Assembly: GCA_000320545.1 (NCBI GenBank)
Contig: ADNK01002724.1
Coordinates: 1 to 41,606, forward strand
DNA length: 41,606 nt
From: Bigelowiella natans CCMP2755
Taxonomy: Eukaryota > Cercozoa > Chlorarachniophyceae
Reading direction: 5' to 3'
In this document: in pieces, positions 12,118-23,753 of the stretch
How positions within the stretch are numbered: the stretch's first letter is position 1
Layout: each line of letters begins with the position of its first letter
Notes under the pieces: generated by a model
Database searches by the model: none
Seen by the model: only the letters and a program-made list of their open reading frames with translations
What the model was told of the DNA's origin: nothing
Position numbers and translations under genes: made by a program

Positions 12118-12934
12118 CTTCAACACTCATCATGCGGCACATTGATTTGGGAAACTGACCCTTTGTTGCTCCTTACTTGCCATCATTCCATGTAAAGGAA
12201 GCACCTATACAACAACAACAACAACAAGAAAAAGAGGAAGAAGAAGAAGGATGGAGATGATATCTGATGATGGTATATGACATTGGAACATATCACAACA
12301 CATGACCAGAGTGCCAGAATCAAATACTGTACAAATATATTAAATTGCAGATTTTCTGCTGATCATTCTCTCCCCCCCCCCCCCTCTCCTCCTCCTGCTC
12401 CTACTTCTCCTCGTTATGATCATCATCATCATCATTATCATCATCATCATCATCATCGTGTAAAATCGATATATCGGTGCGATCCAACCAGCAGCGTGGA
12501 ACTGACGCGAGGATGGAGGGACTTCTGCAGGCCTTTGCACACCTACCGACACCATGCGACAACAAGATAAAAGCTAAGCTATAATCATGCCGACGATATA
12601 TCTCTTGAAGGCCTATCATCCCCCTCTCCCCCTCCCCATCACTATCGTCATCGCTATCATCATCATCATTATCGTCATTATCATCATCAAAATCGTTGAC
12701 TTTGGTAATATCGTCCCATCCCGGAAGGAAGACGAGAATGGCGCCCATTGGACCGGCTTTCGTGCTCTCTGTCTGCTCGGTCGCGCTCTCGCTAATGCCG
12801 TCACTGCTGCGAAGGTGAATCTGCTCGATAAGCCCGACGATGAGCGAGTAGAGAACCTCCTCCTCCCCTGTCGTGTTATGGAGAATGAGACTCTTCCTCG
12901 CCGCACATATTGTATACAGATACACCCTCACATG

Positions 12935-12973
<39 letters not shown>

Positions 12974-13181
12974 GTGCGGGGGGGGGAGGAGCGCCTCCCT
13001 CAGCTGTGACATTGCAAAATGAAGAATGGAAAGGCGAACAACATAGCAATAAGAATCGTCGAAAGCACAGGCCCGGAGCACGTGTAGCAAACCATTTAGC
13101 GCCTCTTCTTCAAAGGCCAGAGTCCTCTCGATCACATCCCGACTGAACCCACCTTTTCCCACAAGTATCATTAAAATAAAG

Positions 13182-13223
<42 letters not shown>

Positions 13224-13620
13224 AACGAGTTGTCCAGCAGCGAGGAGGAGGAGGAATTGAATATATATGGCGTGCAAAGACTTGCAACAAGCTGTTCATA
13301 CCAGATGAGAGGAGGTTTTCCTTAGCTTCCATCCCCATTGAATTCTTGCCTAAAGTCACATGAGAGAGAGAGAGTAAAGGCCAGCCTAACATCGACGCAT
13401 TGCATATGCTTTGTGAGTTAAAATAATATACGTTTTGATGAAATATATCAATTTATTTTTGCAGATAATTTACCAGTGCTCTTCTCTTCGCCGTCTCCCC
13501 CCTCTTCTTCCTCCACGATCATGCTGCGATTCTCACGTGATGATGACGTAGGAGTCTCATTCTTCCAACGCGGCTTTCCGCGTGGACGCCGACCTCGCCG
13601 TCTTTTCCTAGCAAAACCAC

Positions 13621-13686
<66 letters not shown>

Positions 13687-14851
13687 TATATACAAAACAA
13701 TTACGTATGTATGCTAAGATGTTACGTCAGGTGTCAGTTTGCAGAGTAAAAATGGCATTTCAGACGATATAGCGCTGCAAACGATTCTTGCAGCAAGCGA
13801 GAAAGAACCGAGGAATTTATACATAAAAGCACTAGACAGCACTTCTGAAAGAGGAGCATCTTCATCTGCTACAGCATTGGCCATACTCACTACATGAAAA
13901 AGCGAAAACCTGTCTTTGACGCCTGGTATCGTTGGAAGTTCCACCTTGGCGTCTGAAATGACCTACGTGCACAAAATATATTCACTTCACACCATCAATA
14001 ACATCATCATCATCATCATCATCACCACCACCACCACCATAATCATCATCAGCCTCACCATTATCATCGCCATTATCATCGTCATCATCATCATCATCGT
14101 CATCATCATCATCCAAGAGACGGAGCGAGGCATGTACGCGCATCTACTCATGAAACCCGCTCAAAGCATCATGCAGAAAACATCTAAAATCGGCGGGAAC
14201 AGGGCGGAGGGAGAACAACCTGATAGGCATCTTCAAGGAAGTACTGGGTCACGGGGAATGTGAAGCTGAAAAACCGCACATATAGCACAACGCTAAAATC
14301 ATCATCTGCGCACCACATTTCGAGAAGGACATTATTTATCTTTATCTTCCGTAATGCCGCCGAGCGCCCTCTCCCCCCCCCCCCCCCCCCCCCCCTGTTC
14401 CCTCCTACCGCTTGCTTTTGTAATGTATAATGCCATCCCTTACCCGGGTATGTTGAAAGAAGGCACCCGCCCGATCTTCGAGTGGCTTTCGAAATATTTC
14501 TGCCAGGTGGACAACAACATTATCAGGGGCTTTAAATGAGCTCCTCCCCGGCCATGCCCCAATGCTGCTATTCACTGATTCATCTTTCCGAATAAAAGGG
14601 GGGGGTGAGTGGGTACCGACCTGAAAATCTTTCGCGTTGAGCGTCGCGGACATGAGGATCACCCTGGCATTTTGAAGTAGCATAAACTATCAATATGATT
14701 AAAGCAGGCAAGAATCTTCAACATCTCTCCTCAAACATCAAAATAGCTCCTGTGAAAAGTAGGTGGGGGTGGTGGCCACGATTTTGCGGATGGTCCTTGA
14801 GGAGTGCCAAGTGTGATTGCCGACTCGCAGATAATAACCAAAAAGTATGTG

Positions 14852-14890
<39 letters not shown>

Positions 14891-17800
14891 ATATTAGAGT
14901 CTTGCTCTCGTGGTTGCTTGCGTGAGCGAATTAATGCGTTCAGACTTAAGATCGGGCCGACGGGGCAGCAAATCACGTAGAATTACGAGCAGAAAATCGG
15001 AATCCACGCTTCTCTCATGCACCTGATGACACCGCATATAGTCGTTCGCTTTGCCGCCTTACACAACCGCAGCACGCGGGAGGAGCGGCAAGCAGCTCGA
15101 AGAAGGAGCGATTAGTTCATCATTCGCGACACCTACCTCGTCCAGAATAATGTGGGATACGCTCGAAAGCTCAGGATCGCCCTGCAGCCTCCGGAGCAAG
15201 ATTCCTGTTTTGCAGATGTCATATAACACGTGTCAGTGGTAAAAATGGGTGGTTTGGGCTCTCTCGCGCGTCCCCCCTCCCCCCATTCATTACTACCTTG
15301 CGTGCAGAAAAGGAGCCTCGTGTTGACCGAGAGGCGCGACTCCAAGCGTATTTGATATCCGACAGTGCCACCCACCCTCTCCGCACGCTCGCTAATTATG
15401 CAGCAGCGATTTCGTAGGAAGTCAATGGTACGTGATTCTGCCTAGCTCTATATTCGTCGCTGTTATTATCATCGAAGCTCTCCTCTCTCTCGTCCTTCTT
15501 CTCCTCCTTCTTCTCCTCCTCCTCCTCATCATCATCCTGATCACAATGCACACGTGCTACTGCTGCTATCGTTGTAGTACCTAGCGACGCGCTCTGCTAC
15601 ACTGACCGCGGAGATCCTCCTGGGCTGCGTGCAGATGATGCTGCATCGTGCCCTGGAACAGAGCAGCGCGAATCCAAAAACACATCATTGGTTAGATCGA
15701 TCAATCTCTTCGCTATTTCGCGCTGGAACGCTTTATTGCTGACCCACCCCTTGCCTGCCATGATAGCTTCATCGAGGACGAATTGAGGCACTTGGGTAGT
15801 CTTACCGCATCCGGTCTCCCCCCTGTCGCATTGTCGTGAAGGCAGCGATTTGTGAAAAAATGGCGGCTTAGGATGGCGACGTGTGATGATCAAAGCACGG
15901 CTCTCGGTCGGAAGGAGAGTGGGTGTTCCCCCATTTCCGTGAGAGCTATCTCGCAATCGTTCGTATATATTCAAAAAAAGGTGTGTTTGCTTGTTTTTGT
16001 AATCATTACGATATGACTGTGACTTGATGGGCGCTGATGGTGCTGATAATCTTCTCTGCAGCTTTGAATGATGGAAGTCTGCCAAGGAGCACGTTTGCAC
16101 GGAAGAAGCAAAAATCACGAAGTAGGAAGAAGTGGAAGAGAAATGAGAAAGATAAGATAGGTTGCACAAGGGCGGCTGCCCTATTACACGATCGGCAAGC
16201 TTTTTAGAAAAGGAGGGGGGGGGAAACCATGATAAGCTGAAGCAGAAAGGTGCTATTTTTGCGAGATCAAGAACGAGAAAGAAGACTAACAACTTCGCAA
16301 TAGCGCTTCCGACCAAAGAATGTGATATTTCACCGTCCGCGACCCTAACCCCTTCCCCCCTCCTCAAATCACACGTTCACTCTATTTTTTTCTACTCCTC
16401 TCTACTGAGGTTATGTGACGTATTCCACAAGCGCCCTCACCTTTGTCGCTGGTCCTGCATCCTTCGATATTCCGCATTAAACCGCCGTTTTTCAATCAAC
16501 GAGTCTCTTAGCGCTTTACTCTCCCTGCCCATTTGCTCACCGTCGTCTCCCTCCTTTAAGTGCTTCATCCTATCATATAGCCTATTCTTTCTTTCATTGC
16601 CTCCAAGATCGCCCCATCGACTGCTCTCGAAAGCGGTTGGCCTCTTCTGCTGCCGTTGCTGGGAGAACCGTGAGCCCCCCCTCCCTCCTGCCTCCGAGTT
16701 TTGCTTATTTCTGTATTGCCCTTCTTTCATTGATGCAGGTTGATGCTCTGGTAGGCATGATTCAAGACGTGCGACGATTTCCTCCGAAAGACCGAAGACC
16801 TCAGGCCTGGGGTCCTGTCGGTATTGATGATTGTGCGTGCGTGTGTGTGTGTGAGTGTTTCTGTGAGATTAAGAAGATGTGTAGATTTGGCGACGGAATA
16901 GGCTTATTAGGTCATGCAAACACGCGCGTCGCGTACGTGCGTGCGAGGATGTAGATACCCAAGCATACAAACGCACAACCGTTCACACACAAACACACAC
17001 AGACACACATACACGCGCGCAATTATTTTCCAGAGAGGAGAGAATGAGAGAAACAGAGAGAAAGATCGAATAGGGAGAAGAGGGGAGGTAGGCGTGGAAA
17101 CGACCATCAATAATTGCTGGAGTTTGATGCGGTTTATTTCCTCCTGCGATACTCGGTTTTCAACTGCCTCATTCTGCAAAGCATCGGTGCCATCTGAAAC
17201 CATCTCCTCACCATCAATCTCCCTGATGCTGCTGCTGCTGCTTCTACATGTATTCGCAGAAGAAGCGGGGATACGAATTCCCATTTGCTGCAAAAGCTTC
17301 CTATCATCCTCCTGCTGCCTTCGCCGCTTTTCCTGCTTGTTTTTCTACGGGGTATGGGGAGGCACATTGAGCATATTGGAAAGCAGCAGAAGACATGGAA
17401 CGGGGAAATGCATGGCAGCGCGGAAGGACAAAACACAGCTTCTCATGACATTGCACACGACCCATCTCATCTCCTGCTCCTCCTGAGACAAATCTTCCCG
17501 TTTGCGAAGATGCTTTCTCCAATTATACCCGCCGCCGCCGCCGCCGCGGCCCCCACCACCGCCACCTCGCCGTCTGTCGCCATCTGAACGATTCCATTCA
17601 TTGTTATATGTGCTTTTGAGGGATAGCTCGTGTATTCGCACATTGCCCACCACTTCAGATGACAGCGGCAGATATCAGGCCCAAACTCATGTTTTAGGGC
17701 AAGCGGTGTATTCTCAAAGAGATGGCGGATGCTACATCAAATAAGTACACATCGTGTTGTCGAAACCTGCCCCGTGCCATCGCCCACGGCCCCTGCCCCT

Positions 17801-17951
17801 CCTTCCACCCCGTCTGAGGCCATTATTGAAGCCACGGACCCATCCTAACCATATAGGCAAATCGAAATGTTTAGTGGGAGCGGTTTTGAAACGTCTCTTT
17901 CAATAGAAAGGACAGCGTGGGGGGGGGGGACGGACCTCCACGCCGGCGCAT
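5841..17951 (-). CDS. DHX36/RHAU-type DExH-box RNA helicase, 41 exons
   Basis: Exons from 5' to 3': 17951-17936, 17844-17767, 17652-17462, 17335-17105, 16814-16441, 16078-16010, 15822-15748, 15640-15581, 15391-15297, 15204-15137, 15022-14946, 14663-14621, 14499-14444, 14265-14220, 13962-13910, 13607-13474, 13349-13302, 13152-13093, 12867-12701, 12542-12489, 12204-12160, 11902-11870, 11603-11472, 11359-11303, 11072-10974, 10836-10809, 10650-10556, 10304-10224, 9980-9910, 9787-9736, 9602-9565, 9479-9394, 9176-9112, 8833-8747, 8478-8379, 8251-8151, 7815-7751, 7503-7464, 7369-7276, 6723-6581, 6161-5841. They total 3828 nt (1275 codons plus stop) with every junction in phase. Motifs: GETGCGKT (321-328), [19 protein letters not shown] (418-421), SATLNA (450-455), [20 protein letters not shown] (from 696), QRRGRAGR (743-750), then HA2 and OB-fold signatures ([24 protein letters not shown]). 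The N-terminus is Arg/Gly-rich, as in DHX36, which unwinds G-quadruplexes and mRNA structures. Insertions: a basic/acidic block around 510-560 before RecA2 and an extra module around 1100-1145. DHX57 is the alternative relative. The exon 20 donor (12488) and the first two exons are the weakest calls. Confidence 0.9.
6863..6894. repeat. (TA)n microsatellite, first of a pair in one intron
   Basis: Lies in the 552-nt helicase intron 7275-6724, followed by mixed CA and GA tracts (6931-6976) and a second (TA)n at 7201-7238. Confidence 0.95.
7201..7238. repeat. (TA)n microsatellite, second of a pair in one intron
   Basis: About 16 TA units in the same helicase intron as 6863-6894. The two tracts can pair and fold out about 300 nt. 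Confidence 0.95.
7918..7975. repeat. (CA)n followed by (TA)n
   Basis: Compound microsatellite in helicase intron 8150-7816. Confidence 0.95.
9632..9658. repeat. (TA)n microsatellite
   Basis: Within the 133-nt helicase intron 9735-9603, so it forms a fifth of that intron. Confidence 0.95.
10920..10951. repeat. (TG)n microsatellite
   Basis: Sixteen units in helicase intron 10973-10837; the same intron also holds none of the flanking microexon 10836-10809. Confidence 0.9.
12004..12113. repeat. (CT)n and (TA)n tracts in one intron
   Basis: (CT)n at 12004-12040 and (TA)n at 12081-12113, both in helicase intron 12159-11903. Confidence 0.95.
13184..13219. repeat. (TA)n microsatellite
   Basis: About 18 units in the 149-nt helicase intron 13301-13153. 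Confidence 0.95.
13619..13682. repeat. (CA)n followed by (TA)n
   Basis: Compound tract of 64 bases in helicase intron 13909-13608, starting 12 bases from the exon acceptor. Confidence 0.95.
14000..14113. repeat. Degenerate (ATC)n / (CAT)n region
   Basis: More than 100 bases of ATC-type triplets, interrupted by CAC and GTC, in helicase intron 14219-13963. Similar tracts at 10085-10120, 12419-12457 and 12657-12690 are also intronic. Confidence 0.9.
14373..14395. repeat. Homopolymer C tract (G on the gene strand)
   Basis: A run of 23 C in helicase intron 14443-14266. Other long runs in this gene's introns: 11730-11743 and 12372-12384 (both C) and 8269-8283 (G). Confidence 0.9.
14849..14887. 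repeat. (TG)n microsatellite
   Basis: Interrupted TG tract in helicase intron 14945-14664. Confidence 0.9.
17767..17951 (-). other. RGG-rich N-terminal exons of the helicase
   Basis: Exon 1 encodes MRRRG. Exon 2 continues with [18 protein letters not shown], and a Gly-rich run follows in exon 3. The phases (1 to 1, twice) support the joins. Such RGG boxes bind RNA and G-quadruplexes. The start codon at 17951 is the only ATG that links in phase to the exon 2 acceptor at 17845; this 5' end is less certain than the core. Confidence 0.55.
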
Positions 17952-19235
17952 GTTTTAATTCTGCTTTGCAAATCGGTTTGGTCCTACTCTATTCGATGTT
18001 TCCTGGATGATATTTTATCTAAAATAGACACATTCCGTCAAGAATTTAAGCGAAGCTTGACTGAGGATAATATTTTTTACAAATCCTCCCCGAAGAGTTA
18101 GTCGCAGGTTTTAAAGAGCCTATGTGTGCCATTTCATTTCGTAGGATTTTGTGCGTGTTGGGTCCGGTCGATTTTGAAATCGTGCTTTCATTTTTTTGCT
18201 GGAGAACGATTTTTTCCTCCCCGAAGACATTCCCCCCACCTCGCCCTTCACATCACCCTGCTGTCATCACCATCAAACACCAAGAACCATGTCCACTGCC
18301 GTGTGCATGACGTGTCCATTGCAATGTTCAGCCCATGCATGCACCTCCCTTCATTGCACACCACGATGTTTGATCACAACCAAGCCACACACCTCTCGCC
18401 TTCCAGTGAAAAACTTGCTCACTCACTCACTCACTCGTCGTCCCCCACACGTGCTAGCGTGGTTCGTGTCGCAAAGTGTCACACGTTGCATCGCTGGATC
18501 GTTGTCATCGCTCGATCGGAGGCTGGTGATTGCGCTCGCCATCAGTGGTGGCACTAGCTTTGCCTCTGCGTGCGTCACAGGTTTTTGCACGTGATTGAAC
18601 TGTTTGAAGCTAGCGCAAGGTGCTTTTCTCAAAGGTGGTGACTTCCATGCGCTTTTCCAGTTTTGGCATGATGGTGCTTCTGCAATGATCAATCTTGAGC
18701 TTCGATCATGCTAGGTTCACAGTGCAAGATGTCCCGCTGCTGCAGTGCTGCTCGCATCGCCAGCACGTGCTAGCGCTAGCTAGCTAGCGTGAGTGTTCAG
18801 CTGTGGAGTCAGGCTAGCAGGACGCACGTCACACGCATGCACAGATGCCGCTTCATCTACTTCCATCTTGGTGCTTACATTGAACGTGTGCCCTCGAAGA
18901 TCTAGAGATGCTGCTAGACTGCACTGGGGTGCAACTGATGCTAGTGATGACTGCGTGAGAGATCGATCAAAATCTGGCATTTCAGCGTTGACATCGCGAA
19001 GCTGCGGGTGCGTGGTTGGCGCAATCCCCTTCAATCATGCATGGCGTCCAGCTAGCTAGATCGCACATGGCATAATGATTTTTTTAACATTTGCATTTTC
19101 AAACGAACCAAACTCCAATTGGTTTATCTGCTATGCACATTTTTAATTGACATAATGATGACGAACAACATCCGACGTGCTATCCGCATAATTTCATCGA
19201 AAAATCATGCTGTCTATGATTCTTATTCTAAATCG
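17952..19235. other. Intergenic region with CTAG-rich sequence
   Basis: Lies between the helicase start and the stop of the FHA-BRCT gene. The first 150 bases may be the helicase 5' UTR and promoter. From about 18400 to 19070 the sequence is rich in GCTAGC/CTAG words (for example GCTAGCGCTAGCTAGCTAGC at 18768-18787) and TGCATGC words. No open frame here resembles a protein family. Confidence 0.6.
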
Positions 19236-22200
19236 TCATCGTCGTCGTCTTCTCTTGGCTCTACTGTTTGGTTTGGTAGGCGCCTTGCTACTCGAAGATG
19301 ACGAGGATGCTACAGCTCCATCTGCATGTTGCAAAACCAACGCACTCTCCTCGTCCGGCAGCAACCATTTCTGCCGAAGTACCCCAGTAAGGATGAGCTC
19401 TTTGTCATAGATTGCATAGCCTAGTCAAATTGTTCATCATATTGGTGAGTCAAAGGAAGACAAGACCATAACAGACACCAACAATCTCTGGACATAAAGA
19501 TGGATTTTGGTCTATTGAAACCATATTGCCCGAAAATTGTGAAAGGACTGTGTTTTCGAGACATGATTATCCCGACCACCAAAACGCAAGCATAGAAAGA
19601 TTTGATTTGAACAAAACATCTGCCGGGTATGTGCACCAGGAGCAAGTTTTTGCTGCAGCTAACATGTCATTACCTAAACGTTGCAGCTTCTTCACCTGCG
19701 TCTTATTAATGTCGTCAACGCATGAGAGTATAAAAGTGTTCTCTGCGAAGGACTTGGGAGCTGATTTCACTATTCTGCCCCCCGCGCAACTCACGATCAA
19801 AGACATCTAAAATAGTAGTACACACGATAATATGAAGAAAATCGAATTGAGAGAAATGCGTCGAAAAGAAAAACAGACCACTCCGGTCAAATAGAGAAAA
19901 CTTACATCGGAAAGTGATGGCAACACACTGGAGGTTTGGAAAAATGTCTTCCCTTCCAAAAATTCCTCTTTGTGAGCTAGCGATTCCAGGAGCTTGAACC
20001 GCCACTTTCTCTCTGCTGCGGAGTCTTTCACCCAATACGGTTCCTGATGTGCGCATTTGGGAGAAATATCTTATTTATCTTAGAAGTCTCATTGAGTTGC
20101 TATTCATCCTCAGGCCATTCGAAGCAAGGACGGCGTCGAACAGGCCTTGCGTAATAACAAACTCAAAAAGAAACAGCGCCCTAGTCGCGTCACACGATAC
20201 TAAGTTCTCATGCCCTCGCAAGTCGAGCTTGCCTGTCTTTACGTGTGCTAACAAGCCTACACACACGCGCACGCGCTCGCCCTCGCATACACACGCACGC
20301 ACAAACACTATGACCTCTTCCAACCATCGGCCCTTCTTATGGCTGTCGTTAATGAACGACGCTTTTACGACGTGGCGGCATGACGAGAGCGCCGCAAGAA
20401 ACTTCTTTGTTCGGCGCACCTTGTCTGTGACGATGTGCGTACACCTTCCTATCTCCCTAACCGAAAACTTCCGAGTAGAAAGAGTAGCAGTGGAAAATGG
20501 AAAGACATGACGAAAAGATAAAGTAAGTACCACGGTGGGGGAATGGTGTACTCTATCTCAACAGCAGTTGCTGTGCTTCCCTCACACAACTCTTTCCAAC
20601 ATATCATATCGACGACGATGGAATATTGCCGATTGTGCAAACCTTCGAAATCACGGATCCTCCAATGCTACTCACTTTCTTCTCCAACTAGCCAACAACA
20701 CAACCAGAAAAACAGACAGGACGAGTCAGAAGGACTACACCAGGGCTTGTAGGGCATTGCATAATACCTTTCCTTTCTCTTCGTCTGTGAGGCCGGTTAA
20801 CAGGAACACGGGGGGGGAACGCTGCACTTTTGCCGGCTCTTCATCTTCCTCCTCCTGCTCTATGTTCTCCGCTGCTGCCGAAGAATTTCGTTTGTCTTGC
20901 TGGCTATTAGCACCGCTGCGACTGCTGCTTCTTCCATTGCTACGACTGCTTCTTCTCCTTGCCCGTTTGCTGTTGTCATTGCTACTGCTACTAGCGGTTG
21001 TTGCAGTGGTGGTGGCGACGACGACAGGGCTGCTCGGTTTTTTCCTCTTCGACGACTGACGGGACGAAGCAGAGCGAGAGGAACGACGCGAAGAGGATGA
21101 CGAGGACGGAGGCAAAGGACTAGAAACCTTCTCTTCGGCAGGGGTGCCAGCTTTCTCGATTCCTTCTGTCTGCTTTTTGTCTCCATTTCCATCTCCTACG
21201 TTTTTCGCAGTGGATGCAGCCGATATCGCCGCCGAGGACGGTGCAGGCTTCTCCTGCTGTCTACTCCTTCGGGAGTAAGATCTTGTTGCTCGGCGTCTCT
21301 TAGTCGCGGGCTGTTGCTGCCCTTCATCGTCCTGTTTCTGTGCCCTGCTGCCACCCTCCTTGCCCTTCTGCAGTGAGGTTGTCGGAGAAGTGATGACGTC
21401 CGCCCACTTACTATCGCCCTCAACCTCTTTATTCCTCTACACGCACATATCACACACAATAGGACACAAGCAACGTGCCATGTAAATTCGTGTATAACCG
21501 ACAGAATGGTCGTTAAGCTGCTGAAATATAAGGTTCACGTCCCTCGACAGAACTCAGCTGTCGCGGAACGTGACTCGCCGGAAATTCAAGGTAAATTGCC
21601 CGTTTCTTCTCCTCCGTACACCTTTGGAATTCTTTCATTTCAAAGGTGTAATATAATTTGGTTGGAAATTTGTGCTAATGATCCCTTCACCATAACTCAC
21701 ATGCAAGCAAGATCATTTGATATTCTTGCCCTGCCCCCCCATCTCTCTTACTACTACCTTCCGCGCACTACGACGGCGGCTAGGACGAGGAATTTTAGCT
21801 GCTGGTGACCGTGAAGCGTTCTCTCCGCCGCCTTGCCGTTGAGCATTGTTCTCGTTAGTATGTTGATCGTCAACTGAGGTTGGTTGTGGTGGTGGTGCTG
21901 TTGCGACTGCAGCTGTGTCCTGTCTCGTCCTTGTCCGTGTTCTCCTTGTGGATGCTGCTCGCGTCTTCGTTGTCGTTGTCTTTCTTTTTGTTGTCTTTTT
22001 TCCATATTCCTTCTTCTGTTGTTTTTTCTTTGTTTGAACCTCTTCCTCCTGCCCCTCGTCTTTCTCCTCAGGAGCTGCTTTCAGCTTTGCGGCCTTGGGT
22101 TTTGTCTTCTTAGATAATATTCTATTTTCTTTTTTTTTGACTTCCTCTTCGGCTTTTGCCCCCATTTTTTTTTCTTCAGCCTCTTTTCTCGTATTTTCCT

Positions 22201-23261
22201 CGGCCTCCTTCTTGGCCTTTTGTTCTGCCTCTTTCCTTGCATTCTCCTCGGCCTTTTCTCTTTCTTCCTGTTCTTTCTTTGCCTTTTTCTTCTCCACCTC
22301 CTCTCTTCTGGCTTTATCTTCCGCCTCTTTCTTGAGTCTCTCCTCCGTCTCTCTTCTGGCTTTATCTTCTGCCTCTTTCTGGGCTCTCTCCTCCGCCTCT
22401 TTCCTTTCCTTTTCCTCTGCCTCTCTTCTACCTTTTTCTTTCGCCCCTTTCTTGGCTCTCTTCTCGGCCTCTTTCCGTTCATTTTCTTCGGCTTCTTCCT
22501 TTGCTCTGTCCTCCGCCTCTTTCTTCTTCTTTTCTTCGGCTTCTTTCTCTACGTTTCTTTCCTCCGCTTCTTTTTTCCTCTTTTCCTCAGCAGCCTTCTT
22601 ATTTTGGAAAATGAAAAAAAAGAATCCCATCGACATTATCATATATACAGTTCGTCAAAACATATTGTAAAACGAAACGGACTCACTACTTTTCTATGAG
22701 AAATTATCTCCTCTTTCGTGTTGTCTTCTTCTTCTTCTTCTTCTTCTTCTTCTTCTTCTTCTTTTCGTTCTTCTTGGTTTCCTGCCTCAGTGTCTGTCTG
22801 CGGAGTCCCAGCTACCACCTCTTCCTCCGCCCCTTCCTCATCTTCATCAGTGCCCGCAACGAAAGATTCTTCCTCGTCCGCAACTTAATATAACACACAC
22901 GCACACACACACACATAAACATACATAGCAACACGTAATGATTTTTTGTTGTTGATACTACGCATAGGTGAGTGCGCATGAACGTACGGCGAAATGATTT
23001 GAGAGAGAAGACACCTTCATCTTTCTTCGTGTCTCCAACAACTTCACTTGACATTTTCCTCCCCTCAATATTTTCAGGATGGCCTCCTCGTCGTTGTTGC
23101 TGTTGCTCAGAATTTGCGCCCCCATCTAAACGCCCACTAAATTCTAAATCGTTGTATACGGGACTCTCTCCCCCGGCACCTTTCTCGTCACCCTAATACA
23201 GCACATCAAAGATTGGAGGAGAGGAAGCATTCGGTCGTGTGTCTGCTTTCACTGCGTGTGG

Positions 23262-23297
<36 letters not shown>

Positions 23298-23717
23298 CGT
23301 GTGTCTGTTTTAAAAAATAGGAGCAATGATTATGTCCCACATTCTCCCCCCGGATACTCGGAAAATCGACAAAATAATCACATTTTTTCAACAATTGAGT
23401 GTTTCGAATCTTCTTCAAATTGGTCAATCTAATGTACCCCACTCACAGTAGCGGAATCCCCAGCTGCCGAGAAAAGCATGGTACGGGCGAGCGTTGCACC
23501 AGGGGTCGCTGATTGCGGAAGACTTTTATCGAGAGAACTTCCACTTCTACTCCCCCCAATAGGAGCGGGTTGGGTTGCGGACTTTCGCGATGAGGGGGGA
23601 AGAGAGGTTGGACAAGAGGAAGATGCCGTTGATTCGTACCTACATTGCAAACATTTAAGTTAAGAGAATACATATGTGTATTTACATATATTTATATACC
23701 TACAATATAAATATTTA

Positions 23718-23753
<36 letters not shown>

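Noticed and set aside
14000-14113. Short regularly repeated units, considered as a CRISPR-like array
   Set aside because: Triplet microsatellite with no spacers, in an intron of a eukaryotic gene.
18126-18594. Two overlapping plus-strand open frames of 132-143 codons
   Set aside because: His/Ser/Cys-rich translation of repetitive intergenic DNA; no homology by eye, and no splice or start context.
20060-20260. Open frame KLDLRGHENLVSCDATRA on the minus strand between BRCT exons
   Set aside because: Exons 20467-20315 and 20043-19906 join in phase and match the BRCT linker directly. Including this segment would break the domain.
22095-22699. Two long plus-strand open frames rich in Phe, Leu and Ser
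   Set aside because: They are the antisense of the Lys/Glu coiled-coil exon of the FHA-BRCT gene. The hydrophobic pattern follows from the complement of GAA/AAG codons.
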